Assembly: GCA_018663565.1 (NCBI GenBank) | Contig: JABJQE010000345.1 | Location: forward strand, 1 to 17,957 | Source: Phycisphaerae bacterium | GTDB taxonomy: Bacteria; Planctomycetota; Phycisphaerae; Phycisphaerales; SM1A02 | Direction: 5' to 3' | DNA: 17,957 bases | In this document: positions 6,612-14,557 of the stretch, one piece after another | Layout of the letters: every line of letters begins with the position of its first letter | Numbering within the stretch: the first letter of the stretch is position 1 | Notes under the pieces: generated by a model | The model's input: the letters and a program-made list of their open reading frames with translations, nothing else | Databases searched by the model: none | What the model was told of the DNA's origin: nothing | Position numbers and translations under genes: made by a program

Positions 6612-7556
6612 ATGACGGGCCGCACTTCACGCCTCGCCCCGTCCCCCACCGGCGCCCTTCATCTGGGGAACGCACGCACATTCGCTATCAACTGGGCACT
6701 CGCGCAGCAGCACAATTGGACAATGCTCCTGCGAATAGAAGACCTTGATCACCCGCGTGTCAAACCAGAGACGATCAACCAGGCCCGTGAGGATCTGGCC
6801 TGGCTCGGACTGACGTGGGACACCGAAACGCCAATTCAGTCGACAGATGTTGGCCCATGCCGCGCGGCCTTTCGCACGCTCGCTTCATCCGGGCGAGTCT
6901 TCCCATGTGACCTGTCTCGCAAAGAAGTACAGGCCGCCCAGTCAGCCCCTCACGACAATTACGATGGCATGCGATACGAGCCGACCCTCCGACCCGCCGA
7001 TGCAGGTCGCCCGTGGAACGAACCCGACGAAACACGAACGTGGCGATTCTTAGTGGATGACCGCGAGCACACCGTCAACGATCGGGTCTCTGGAACACAC
7101 ACATTTAATCTTGGCCGTTCAATTGGCGACTTCCCAGTGTGGACGTCCCAAGGACCGGCTTATCAACTCGCCATTGTGGTGGATGACGCCCGGCAAGGCG
7201 TCACCGATGTCGTACGTGGCAACGACCTGCTCTCAAGCGCAGCGCGGCAGCAGGCCATTGCCACAGCCCTCGGGCTGGACTCCCCCCGCTGGTGGCACCT
7301 GCCTCTTGTCCGAGGCGAAGACGGCCGGCGACTGGCCAAACGCCATGGCGATACGCGTATCTCGTCCTTCCGCGCCGCGGGCGTCCCCACCGAACGCGTG
7401 ATTGGCTTATTGGCTTCATGGTGCGGTGTAGGTGATCAAACTGACCCGCAGCCGATGGACGCCGCAGAGTTTGCCGCTACAGTTGAGATCAGCACGATTC
7501 CCACAGACGACGCTGTCCTGACAGCAAGGAATATTCAATGGCTCACAGACTGTTAG
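6612..7556 (+). CDS. gluQ: Glutamyl-Q tRNA(Asp) synthetase (truncated GluRS paralogue)
   Basis: GluQ-RS attaches glutamate to queuosine at the wobble position of tRNA(Asp). The 314-residue protein has the class I catalytic core only: LAPSPTGALHLGN (HIGH-type motif, 8-20), RIEDLDHPR, the VVRGNDLLSS and RWWHLPLV segments, and RRLAKRHGD in the KMSKS position. The anticodon-binding domain of full GluRS (about 470 residues) is absent, which favours GluQ-RS. The usual zinc motif C-x-C...Y-x3-C is degraded: FPCDLSRKEV keeps one Cys and the later Cys is missing. The gene starts 3 nt after mcsB without a clear Shine-Dalgarno, and its end overlaps the DUF192 gene by 19 nt. Confidence 0.85.
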   Translation: MTGRTSRLAPSPTGALHLGNARTFAINWALAQQHNWTMLLRIEDLDHPRVKPETINQAREDLAWLGLTWDTETPIQSTDVGPCRAAFRTLASSGRVFPCDLSRKEVQAAQSAPHDNYDGMRYEPTLRPADAGRPWNEPDETRTWRFLVDDREHTVNDRVSGTHTFNLGRSIGDFPVWTSQGPAYQLAIVVDDARQGVTDVVRGNDLLSSAARQQAIATALGLDSPRWWHLPLVRGEDGRRLAKRHGDTRISSFRAAGVPTERVIGLLASWCGVGDQTDPQPMDAAEFAATVEISTIPTDDAVLTARNIQWLTDC

Positions 7557-8032
7557 TTCTTGTGTTATGCGGCATGTCACTCATGACATTCGGCTGCGAT
7601 CGCAGTGGAGCATCACTGGAACAGGTTCGCATCGGGGCACGAGACTGGGACCTTGAACTGGCAATTAGCGAGGCCGCCATTCGACGCGGCCTCATGGACC
7701 GCGCAACAATCCCAGCTGGGACCGGCATGATTTTCGTCTTTTCTACTCCCACGGTTCATCGGTTTTGGATGGCGAACTGCCTCATCGACATCGACGTCAT
7801 CTTTCTTGACGGGCAAGGTCGAGTCACCACGATGTACCGCATGAAGGCCGAGCCAGCCCGCGGCTCTGCTGAATCGCAGTTGGGGTACGAGCAACGATTG
7901 CCACTCTACTCAAGCCATGTTCCGGTTCGGTTTGCAATTGAGTTTCCAGCTGGATCGATCGATCACCTTGGTCTGCGGGTTGGCGACCGCGTTGATATCG
8001 ATGTGGACCGACTCAAGTCAATGACGCGGTAA
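7538..8032 (+). CDS. DUF192 family protein, probable lipoprotein or secreted protein
   Basis: A 164-residue protein with a hydrophobic N-terminus ending in SLMTFGC, a possible but non-ideal lipobox (Cys20). The mature part is a DUF192 domain: the RRGLMDR motif, AGTGMIFVF, then HRFWMANCLIDIDVIFLDGQG, matching the family's FWMKNT...DIxF pattern, and a C-terminal GLRVGDRVDID strand. The domain's molecular function is unknown; many members are small extracytoplasmic proteins. The ATG at 7538 lies inside the gluQ 3' end and has AAGGA 7 nt upstream. Its TAA (8030-8032) is directly followed by the reverse-strand stop of ribE. Confidence 0.88.
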   Translation: MAHRLLVLVLCGMSLMTFGCDRSGASLEQVRIGARDWDLELAISEAAIRRGLMDRATIPAGTGMIFVFSTPTVHRFWMANCLIDIDVIFLDGQGRVTTMYRMKAEPARGSAESQLGYEQRLPLYSSHVPVRFAIEFPAGSIDHLGLRVGDRVDIDVDRLKSMTR

Positions 8033-8638
8033 TCAATTGCCCGCGCGAGCAGCCATTTGCCGCTCCACCATCTTGGCAATAACATCCCACTCAAGGTTGA
8101 CACCATCACCTGCGGCGTACTGCCCAAAGGTAGTCTCCACAAGCGTTGTCGGGATGAGTGCTACCTCGAACCATCCTTCGCCCAGATCTGCAACCGTCAA
8201 TGACACCCCGTCAACGGCCACGGATCCCTGTGGAACCAGAAGGGCTTCATATCGACGATCGAATTGGATTCGACATCGACATGCCTCGCTCGACTGATTC
8301 AGAAATTCAACCTCGCCAACAGTGTCCACATGACCCTGCACCAGATGGCCGCCGAGCAAAGTTTCAGGCGTGGTCGCATGCTCGAGATTGACCGCGTCGT
8401 TCGACGTGAGCGAGCCTAGGGTTGTGAGGTCCAAAGTCTGGCGAATCACGTCAAAACTCGCGATCTCGCCAGAAACTGCCGCGACCGTCAAACAGCAGCC
8501 ATTCACAGCAATCGAGGCACCGAGGTGAGGCTGATAGGACCAACCGGACAGATCGATCTGTAGCCGCTGCCCCCCTGCTTGGAGAGGCTGAGGATTGCCT
8601 TGAACCCGGCCGACACATTGAATCAATCCTGTAAACAT
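8033..8638 (-). CDS. ribE: Riboflavin synthase, alpha subunit
   Basis: Catalyses the dismutation of two 6,7-dimethyl-8-ribityllumazines into riboflavin, the last step of vitamin B2 synthesis. The 201-residue protein shows the internal duplication of two lumazine-binding halves: MFTGLIQCVGRV at the N-terminus, VNGCCLTV with LEHATTPETLLGGHLVQGHVD in the first half, and VDGVSLTV with ALIPTTLVETTFG in the second. ATG 8638 is the conserved start. TATCGT lies 11 nt before it on the minus strand, so the leader would be very short. No other rib gene is close. Its stop abuts that of the convergent DUF192 gene with no spacer. Confidence 0.95.
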   Translation of the reverse strand: MFTGLIQCVGRVQGNPQPLQAGGQRLQIDLSGWSYQPHLGASIAVNGCCLTVAAVSGEIASFDVIRQTLDLTTLGSLTSNDAVNLEHATTPETLLGGHLVQGHVDTVGEVEFLNQSSEACRCRIQFDRRYEALLVPQGSVAVDGVSLTVADLGEGWFEVALIPTTLVETTFGQYAAGDGVNLEWDVIAKMVERQMAARAGN

Positions 8639-8649
8639 GCTGAGTGCCT

Positions 8650-8655
8650 ACGATA
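8650..8655 (-). promoter_or_regulatory. Putative -10 element for ribE
   Basis: TATCGT (8655-8650 on the minus strand), 11 nt before ATG 8638, sits in the palindrome CGATATCG. Transcription would start only a few bases before the ATG. No Shine-Dalgarno precedes ribE. Confidence 0.4.
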
Positions 8656-8679
8656 TCGCATCCACAGCAGGCTGACGGA

Positions 8680-8685
8680 TATACT
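8680..8685 (+). promoter_or_regulatory. Putative -10 element for the PQQ-like repeat gene
   Basis: TATACT is close to the TATAAT consensus. Transcription from about 8692 would give a leader of roughly 40 nt that includes AGGAG (8719-8723), 9 nt before ATG 8733. This supports 8733 rather than the in-frame ATG 8697 as the start. No clear -35 box was seen. Confidence 0.45.
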
Positions 8686-8732
8686 CCGGGTTCCCAATGC
8701 CTTTTTCGCTTGACCCTCAGGAGCCCCTGAAG

Positions 8733-9923
8733 ATGTGCATGCCCATTCACCCGATTGCCCGCCTCGCCCTGGCGTCCGCCATCGCCCTCACCGGCCCCCT
8801 TGCAAACAGCCTCGCAGCAAGCACGGCCGACGATGATGCCATCACCCGGAACGCGGCAAGAGTCAAACAACTCGAACGGCAAATGCCACTTGGGCCACGG
8901 TCAGCGAGCTCACTCGGCCTTCGTGTGGCATGGCGACACCCGATCAACATCGATTCGATCACCAACCTCTTCGTGTCGAATGGGGCTGTCTTTGTGGTAG
9001 ATAAAGACAACGAAGTCACCATGTTCAATCAGGACACGGGCCTCAAACAGTGGGTTGGATTTGGCGCCGGCGGCAACGACATCATCATTGATGTCGTGCA
9101 CGTGCCTTCGGATGAGAAAGTGCTTGTCGTTCGTACGAACTCCATTCTGACCATATCGGCCAACACTGGCATCCCCATGGTGCACGGCGCCACCCAGTCA
9201 AGCGTGCAGCCCCTTGAGTGGCTCGCCGCTACACCAGGCACCCTGCACGGCGAAGCCTATATCTATGGTGGCCTCGCTGGCGAGGTCGTCTGGCAAGGAT
9301 GGGGCATGGGCTTCTCAACTCGGGCTCATCGCATCGGCCGGAGCGTCGACTCAAAACCAATCGTGGCCGGCTCGGCAGTCATCGCGGCCTCTCGATCTGG
9401 AAATCTCGCAGCCCTCAATGTCAACACCGGATCATTGCTCTGGGACAAGACGCTCTTCGATGGCATCAGCGGAGTCCCATCGGCCACGCGAGCCATGGTG
9501 GTCGTCGCAAGTCGCGATCAACACCTGCGGATGTTCAACATCAACGATGGAAGCCTCAAGTGGTCCAGACTCTTCAAAGTGCCTTTGACAAGCGGACCAA
9601 TGCTTCTGAACGGCGCGGTGTACCAACAGGTTTCCGGCCTTGGACTCGTCAAGATGACGGCCGCCCCGCAGAACTCACCCGGTGGGGTAGAGGAGTGGGT
9701 TGCAGCAGATGTGCACGGCGATGTCATCGGCACATCAGGCGATCTCTTGCTGGCCTGGACCCCAAGCACCAAACAACTTCAGACTGTCTCAGCGAACACC
9801 GGATCTGTCGACGCAAGCGTCTCAGCTCGTTCGATCGAGCAACTGGTTTCCAAGGACGGCATTGTCTTGCTACTTGGCGGCGATGGTGAACTGGAGTGTC
9901 TTCGACCAGCATTTGAACGCTGA
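8733..9923 (+). CDS. Secreted PQQ-like/WD-like beta-propeller repeat protein
   Basis: A 396-residue protein with an N-terminal signal peptide (hydrophobic core ARLALASAIALTGPL, likely cleavage after NSLA). The rest contains several degenerate PQQ-type repeats, each with a G-x-hydrophobic-D/N-x-x-T/D-G-x-x-x-W pattern: MFNQDTGLKQW, ALNVNTGSLLWD and MFNINDGSLKW, suggesting a beta-propeller in the periplasm. It lacks catalytic residues of PQQ dehydrogenases that I can recognise. A BamB-like or other scaffold role is possible but unproven. AGGAG 9 nt upstream supports ATG 8733; ATG 8739 and 8697 are alternatives. purH follows after 14 nt. Confidence 0.75.
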   Translation: MCMPIHPIARLALASAIALTGPLANSLAASTADDDAITRNAARVKQLERQMPLGPRSASSLGLRVAWRHPINIDSITNLFVSNGAVFVVDKDNEVTMFNQDTGLKQWVGFGAGGNDIIIDVVHVPSDEKVLVVRTNSILTISANTGIPMVHGATQSSVQPLEWLAATPGTLHGEAYIYGGLAGEVVWQGWGMGFSTRAHRIGRSVDSKPIVAGSAVIAASRSGNLAALNVNTGSLLWDKTLFDGISGVPSATRAMVVVASRDQHLRMFNINDGSLKWSRLFKVPLTSGPMLLNGAVYQQVSGLGLVKMTAAPQNSPGGVEEWVAADVHGDVIGTSGDLLLAWTPSTKQLQTVSANTGSVDASVSARSIEQLVSKDGIVLLLGGDGELECLRPAFER

Positions 9924-9937
9924 TCGAACTTCTCAAT

Positions 9938-11527
9938 ATGCCAGATCTCGTCCAAGTCAAACGAGCACTGATCTCGGTCAGTGACAAATCAGATGTTGTT
10001 GCATTCGCTCGCTCGCTCGCGTCGATGGGTATTGAGATCATTTCGACCGGTGGAACTGCAGCCGCCCTTCAGGCAGGTGGAATTACCACGACAACGGTCG
10101 AGGATGTCACCGGCTTTCCCGAGATGATGGATGGACGGGTCAAGACCTTGCACCCGAGAATTCATGGCGGCCTGCTCGCACGTCGCGATGTTGACTCACA
10201 TGTCGAATCAATGCAGGCACATGACATCCAGCCCATCGATCTGATTTGCATCAATTTGTACCCGTTTGAGCGGACCGTCGAATCGCCTAACGTGGCTGAA
10301 TCGGAAGCCATCGAACAGATTGACATCGGCGGCCCCGCCATGTTGCGTTCGGCCTCGAAGAACCATGAATTTGTTGCCACCATCACGAGCCCGAGCCAAT
10401 ACGACTCCGTCATTGCCGAAATGCAGGCCAACAATGGTTGCACGACCTTACACCACAGACGGCAGTTGGCCGCCGATACCTTCGCGCGAACAGCAGGGTA
10501 CGACGCGGCGATCTCCAACTGGCTCAGCCAGTCAAGCGATGATGCCTTCCCACCACGCCTTCAACTGACGGCCACGAAAGTGATGTCGCTGCGATACGGC
10601 GAGAACCCGCATCAAGATGCAGCCCTTTACGCCCTCCCTGGCACTGGCGAAGCCGGACTGGCCAACGCCGAATCGATTGCGGGGAAGCCCCTGAGTTATA
10701 ACAACATCAACGATGCCTCTGGCGCGTTCAAGTGTTGCCGCGATCTTGTCCGCACTTTTCCCGGCCGCACCGCAGCGGTCATCGTGAAGCATGCCAATCC
10801 ATGCGGCGCCGCGACGAACACTGACCCTATTCAGGCTTTCGAGTCTGCATGGGCTGGCGACCCGCTCGCAGCCTTCGGCGGGATTGTTGCAATTTCTGGG
10901 CCAATCGACGCAGCCCTCGCAGCTACCATTGCGAAAGAGCAACGATTCGTCGAAGTCATTGTCGCAACCGAATTCCACGCCGACGCCGTGGCGTGCCTCT
11001 CGGAGCGGTGGAAAAATATTCGCCTCGTCGCTACGCCAGAAATCACAGCTGGTGGATCGAGCAGTATCGAAGTTCGAACCATTCCCGGCGGTCTCCTCAC
11101 CCAGACACCCGACCTCAAGATCGCTCGACCGAGCGATTGGACCCACGCAGCCGGACCAGCACCGACTCCTGAGACGCTCGCAAACGCTCAGCTCGCCTGG
11201 GTGACCGTAAAACACGCTGCGTCGAATGCCATCACCATTGCGGGCGATCACAGATTGCTCGGCTTGGGCGGCGGCCAGGTCGACCGTCTCACTGCTGCTC
11301 GGCTCGCTGTCACAAAGGCGGGCGACTCCATCAACGGATGTCCAGATACTGCCGCAGCTTCGGATGCGTTCTTCCCGTTCCCGGATGGACCTGAGGTTCT
11401 CATCGATGCCGGCATCTCGTGCATTGTGCAGCCCGGCGGGTCAAAGCGGGATGATGAAACGCTGTCGCTCTGCGACAAGCATGGGGTCATATGCATGACC
11501 ACCGGCGTTCGGCACTTCAGACACTAG
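9938..11527 (+). CDS. purH: Bifunctional AICAR formyltransferase/IMP cyclohydrolase
   Basis: Carries out the last two steps of purine synthesis. The 529-residue protein is full length. The N-terminal MGS-like cyclohydrolase domain has RALISVSDK, STGGTAAAL, PEMMDGRVKTLHPRIHGGLL and DIGGPAMLRSASKN. The AICAR formyltransferase domain has LRYGENPHQ, SYNNINDASGAF, VKHANPCGAAT, AGDPLAAFGGIVA, VKHAASNAI, LGLGGGQVDRL, SDAFFPFPDGPE, IVQPGGSKRDDE and the terminal GVRHFRH. The start has neither a Shine-Dalgarno nor a TANNNT element; it is 14 nt after the repeat-protein stop, so it may depend on upstream translation. The stop overlaps convergent nuoB by 11 bp. Confidence 0.97.
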   Translation: MPDLVQVKRALISVSDKSDVVAFARSLASMGIEIISTGGTAAALQAGGITTTTVEDVTGFPEMMDGRVKTLHPRIHGGLLARRDVDSHVESMQAHDIQPIDLICINLYPFERTVESPNVAESEAIEQIDIGGPAMLRSASKNHEFVATITSPSQYDSVIAEMQANNGCTTLHHRRQLAADTFARTAGYDAAISNWLSQSSDDAFPPRLQLTATKVMSLRYGENPHQDAALYALPGTGEAGLANAESIAGKPLSYNNINDASGAFKCCRDLVRTFPGRTAAVIVKHANPCGAATNTDPIQAFESAWAGDPLAAFGGIVAISGPIDAALAATIAKEQRFVEVIVATEFHADAVACLSERWKNIRLVATPEITAGGSSSIEVRTIPGGLLTQTPDLKIARPSDWTHAAGPAPTPETLANAQLAWVTVKHAASNAITIAGDHRLLGLGGGQVDRLTAARLAVTKAGDSINGCPDTAAASDAFFPFPDGPEVLIDAGISCIVQPGGSKRDDETLSLCDKHGVICMTTGVRHFRH

Positions 11528-12101
11528 TCGCTGGAGCGCCACCAATTGAGACCTCAACCGGTTGCGGCTGTGGCGTGTAATTGGGCTCAAGATCAATATT
11601 GAGTGGCAGGCGCTTGCCATCACGCCCGTACGGGATGCGCTCTTCATCGATGAGTTTCTGAATTGCCATGATGCCTTCAATAAGCATCTCTGGCCGAGGC
11701 GGGCAGCCAGGCACATACACGTCTACGGGCATGTACTGGTCGATCCCCTGTACAACTGCGTAGGTGTCAAACACACCACCAGTCGAGGCGCAGGCGCCCA
11801 TTGAGATCACCCATTTCGGCTCGCACATTTGGACGTAGATGCGTTGCAGCACCGGCAAGATTTTCACGGGAATGCGACCGGCCACGATCAAGAGATCTGC
11901 TTGCCTCGGGCTAAATCGGAACACCTCTGCTCCAAAACGGGCGAGGTCAAATCGGCTTGAAGCCGTCGCCATCAGCTCAATACCACAACAGGCCGTTGCG
12001 AATGGCATGGGCCACACCGCGCTGCGGCGTGCCCAGTTGACAAGCCGGCTCAGAGATGTGGGAAGAAATCCGTCGACTGGGATGGCTGTTTCGAGGCCCA
12101 T
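11517..12101 (-). CDS. nuoB: NADH-quinone oxidoreductase subunit B (NuoB)
   Basis: NuoB carries the terminal [4Fe-4S] cluster N2 of respiratory complex I, which passes electrons to quinone. The 194-residue product has the four cluster ligands: the Cys pair in FATACCGIELMA (38, 39), GACASTGG (Cys104) and VPGCPPRPE (Cys133). The start at ATG 12101 is supported by AGGAG 5 nt upstream; the frame extends to 12305, but that part covers the opposite-strand gene start. The gene stands alone: a divergent peptidase gene lies upstream and convergent purH downstream, with no nuoA, C or D nearby, whereas nuo genes usually form an operon. Confidence 0.95.
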   Translation of the reverse strand: MGLETAIPVDGFLPTSLSRLVNWARRSAVWPMPFATACCGIELMATASSRFDLARFGAEVFRFSPRQADLLIVAGRIPVKILPVLQRIYVQMCEPKWVISMGACASTGGVFDTYAVVQGIDQYMPVDVYVPGCPPRPEMLIEGIMAIQKLIDEERIPYGRDGKRLPLNIDLEPNYTPQPQPVEVSIGGAPATSV

Positions 12102-12127
12102 GGGTGCTCCTGTAGCGATGATTTCAC

Positions 12128-12137
12128 ATAGTAACGT
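12128..12137. promoter_or_regulatory. Putative bidirectional promoter core, nuoB / DUF1570 gene
   Basis: ATAGTAACGT fits ANNNTANNNT. On the minus strand it reads TACTAT (12133-12128), a good -10, 26 nt before nuoB ATG 12101 with the Shine-Dalgarno in between. On the plus strand it reads TAACGT (12132-12137), 46 nt before ATG 12184. The plus gene also has GATACT 6 nt before its ATG, which may be the more relevant element. Confidence 0.4.
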
Positions 12138-12183
12138 GCCGCTCGCACTGGATCTGCGCCGGGACACAACCGATACTGAGACC

Positions 12184-13203
12184 ATGTGGATCCTGCTCGC
12201 CATAACTGCCGCACTCGCCGTGCCCCCGCTGCCGGCCCACACCGCTGGCCGTGAGAGCCTCGAGCTTGCCCGGCAACTGCTCCCAGAGGCACATCCACAC
12301 CGCACTTCTCGCTACGTCGTGCTTTCTGACGGGGATCGTGAACTCATCCGAAGCGTGGAGCACTCGCTCGAAGAAGCTCGACGCCAATACGATCGCTGGT
12401 GCCGAACCATGCGACTGCCGCGGGCCAAACCCGAAGATCGGCTGCTCTGCATCCTCTTCCACAACCGAAGTGACTTCATCTCCTTTGCCGAGCAGACGGA
12501 AGGCCTTGGAGAAACAGCGGCTCTAGTCAGCGGATACTTCAGCCCGCGGTTTGAATGGATTGCCTGCTTCGATCCCGAAGACAGCGCCGACATGGCCGCC
12601 GCCGCAACCATGCTGGCAGACGCTGACGCTGACATTCAATCAGCCGAGGACCGCGGAGCCAACCCCGAACAGATAGATGATGCTAGGCAACGCATTGACA
12701 ATGCTCGCGCCGAGATGCTTCGAGAGGAACGTGCAAGACGCACGGCGGTCACGATTCATGAGGCCATCCACCAATTGGTACATATTGGCGACGCCTTCCC
12801 GGGCCGCCGAGCCTGGCCTGGCTGGCTTCACGAAGGCGTGTCAGTTGCATTCGAAACGGACAACCACCGCAATCCATTTGGACCTGACCGCAACTATCCC
12901 ACGCGAGCAGATGGTTTCCGAGAAGCCATCGAGGCTGGGCACCACATCCCCCTCGAGACATTGCTCGCCGAACAGGCCATCGACCACACTGACGGCCATC
13001 ATGTGGGCGTGTTGTACGACCAAGCGGGCTCGCTCATTTCCTGGCTATACCGGCACAAACGCCGCGAACTCGCCACGTTCCTGCAACAGGCTGGCGTCCC
13101 GGATTCAACAGGATTGACGCCAGATCTCACCACGCTCTTTACCGAGACATTTGGCTCGCCCACGAAGATTGAGCGTCGCTGGCTCGCTGACGTCTCACGC
13201 TGA
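12184..13203 (+). CDS. DUF1570-like secreted zinc metallopeptidase
   Basis: A 339-residue protein with a signal peptide (MWILLAITAALAVPPLPAHTAG) and a gluzincin-type active site: HEAIH (His192, Glu193, His196) and, downstream, GWLHEGVSVAFE with Glu217 as probable third ligand. This arrangement and the flanking RYVVLSD and VLYDQAGSLISWL segments resemble DUF1570 proteins, common in planctomycetes; substrates are unknown. Residues about 132-188 form an Ala/Asp/Arg-rich helical insert before the HExxH. ATG 12184 is chosen from the signal peptide and a GATACT 6 nt upstream; the frame opens earlier, opposite nuoB. The stop overlaps the convergent YihY gene by 9 bp. Confidence 0.8.
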   Translation: MWILLAITAALAVPPLPAHTAGRESLELARQLLPEAHPHRTSRYVVLSDGDRELIRSVEHSLEEARRQYDRWCRTMRLPRAKPEDRLLCILFHNRSDFISFAEQTEGLGETAALVSGYFSPRFEWIACFDPEDSADMAAAATMLADADADIQSAEDRGANPEQIDDARQRIDNARAEMLREERARRTAVTIHEAIHQLVHIGDAFPGRRAWPGWLHEGVSVAFETDNHRNPFGPDRNYPTRADGFREAIEAGHHIPLETLLAEQAIDHTDGHHVGVLYDQAGSLISWLYRHKRRELATFLQQAGVPDSTGLTPDLTTLFTETFGSPTKIERRWLADVSR

Positions 13204-14160
13204 GGTTGATCTGGCTGAGTTCCAGCGCTGCTTCGCCCGGTGCAGAATGACGGCAATCTCCATGCCGTACAACACACACATCCACATCACGTAGAGCCAC
13301 AGCATCAAGAGTGGCACGAGGCCAAGACTGCCGCCAATTGGGCTCGCTCGAACCGCCCCCACCACAAACCGCTCGAGGGCCCACTCGCCGATCATGAGTG
13401 AGATCGCTGCGAAGAGGGCCCCAGCCGCGGCTGAGCGCCAACCCAACCGGCCAGCCGGTATCCATCGGTACCCCAGTGTTACGAATCCCCACACGACCAG
13501 GATGGACAGAATGAATTGACCGATTCGGGCAACGTGTGAGACGCCAGCAACCTCCAGATGACTCGAGACATCAGTCAAGGCAGCTAGCCCCCATGTAGCA
13601 AGCGCAGGTCCAATCACCAGCAGACCAATTGAAACCACGATGCGTACCCACGTCTTTCGACGATGCGTGCCGGCCCCAATAACACTCAGGCTCGCCTCGA
13701 TCTCATCGAACAGCCGGTACACAGCCCAGACCAACACGATGATGCCGATCCAAGTCACGCCCGTCATGTCATAGGCGGCCGCCTGCTGCAATAGCCCCTC
13801 GAGCCAATTCCCAAGATCGAGCGTTTCGCCCCCCCCTGATCCCGTTGAGATTTCAACATTCTGCAATCCCAGTCGATTGATAAGTTCATGAATGGCTTTG
13901 AGGAAGGCCTCTTGGGAAACCGACATCCTTGCAACAGCGGCCGCAAGCACAAGAAGGGGCAGCAATGAAAATAGCACGCGATACGACAAGGCCGCCGCCA
14001 TCATGCCGGCACGATTCCTCCGCAGCCGAAGGCCCGCGAGCCGAAGGATGTCGAGTGTGAACCGAATCCGACGATCTCTACCAGTCAATTCAGCCCAGCG
14101 TCCAGCGAATACTCGCGAACGAAGATCATGCCATGCGTGTGTCCATCTGGAAAGACCCAT
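13195..14160 (-). CDS. YihY/BrkB family inner-membrane protein
   Basis: A 321-residue polytopic protein of the YihY (formerly 'ribonuclease BN'/BrkB) family, function not established. Six membrane spans are visible, at about residues 55-77, 131-150, 170-195, 212-235, 244-263 and 281-307. The first contains AALSYRVLFSLLPLLVL, matching the family's A-x-x-x-Y-x-x-x-S-L-x-P pattern, and the last two spans flank a GGSLGLVPLLMLWLY segment, also typical. A Gly/Ser-rich loop lies between spans one and two. The ATG directly follows the stop of the upstream small membrane protein (TGAATG), with GGAGG 4 nt before it, so the two are an operon. Confidence 0.88.
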   Translation of the reverse strand: MGLSRWTHAWHDLRSRVFAGRWAELTGRDRRIRFTLDILRLAGLRLRRNRAGMMAAALSYRVLFSLLPLLVLAAAVARMSVSQEAFLKAIHELINRLGLQNVEISTGSGGGETLDLGNWLEGLLQQAAAYDMTGVTWIGIIVLVWAVYRLFDEIEASLSVIGAGTHRRKTWVRIVVSIGLLVIGPALATWGLAALTDVSSHLEVAGVSHVARIGQFILSILVVWGFVTLGYRWIPAGRLGWRSAAAGALFAAISLMIGEWALERFVVGAVRASPIGGSLGLVPLLMLWLYVMWMCVLYGMEIAVILHRAKQRWNSARSTSA

Positions 14161-14550
14161 TCAGCCTCCAAACGATGCCAAGAAAAAGATCGCAACAGCA
14201 ATCCAGCCTGCGGCATTCAGCCCAATTCCCACGATCGCCCGCCGCCTCGAACCACTGCTAAGACTCGCTCCCAGCAAGCCAAGCACGACGCCAACAATGG
14301 CCAAGAACCCGGCGAAGGCCAGCGCCACCACGACGAGGAATACCCCCACGTGCGATGGCTCCATGGCATCGGTCCCCACCGCTTCAAGATCGGTCCACCG
14401 AACACCACCGAGTCCAAAGCAGATCAGCGGCAGCGCAATCTCGGTCGCCCAGACGACTGTGCCTATCACCACTGAGATCGTCGCAAAAAAGTGTGACTGG
14501 CCCTCTTGGACCTGAATGGGCGAACTTGGATGTGGTGCCGACTGTTGCAT
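14161..14550 (-). CDS. Small membrane protein, three predicted spans, unknown function
   Basis: A 129-residue protein with a polar N-terminus, then hydrophobic segments at about 23-45, 66-94 and 107-127. The last two flank SLSSGSRRRA, and the pattern of small residues resembles DUF4190-type proteins, but I cannot confirm this. The start ATG 14550 has no Shine-Dalgarno and shows TACCGT exactly 7 nt upstream (minus 14563-14558). The stop is immediately followed by the YihY start, so the two proteins are probably made together. Confidence 0.7.
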   Translation of the reverse strand: MQQSAPHPSSPIQVQEGQSHFFATISVVIGTVVWATEIALPLICFGLGGVRWTDLEAVGTDAMEPSHVGVFLVVVALAFAGFLAIVGVVLGLLGASLSSGSRRRAIVGIGLNAAGWIAVAIFFLASFGG

Positions 14551-14557
14551 GCTCTCT

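Noticed and set aside
10532..11251. 239-residue minus-strand open frame opposite purH
   Set aside because: Shadow frame within conserved purH; Cys/Arg-rich composition, no ribosome site or domain.
12102..12305. Extended nuoB start at 12305
   Set aside because: AGGAG lies 5 nt before ATG 12101 and NuoB similarity begins there; the extension covers the start of the divergent gene.
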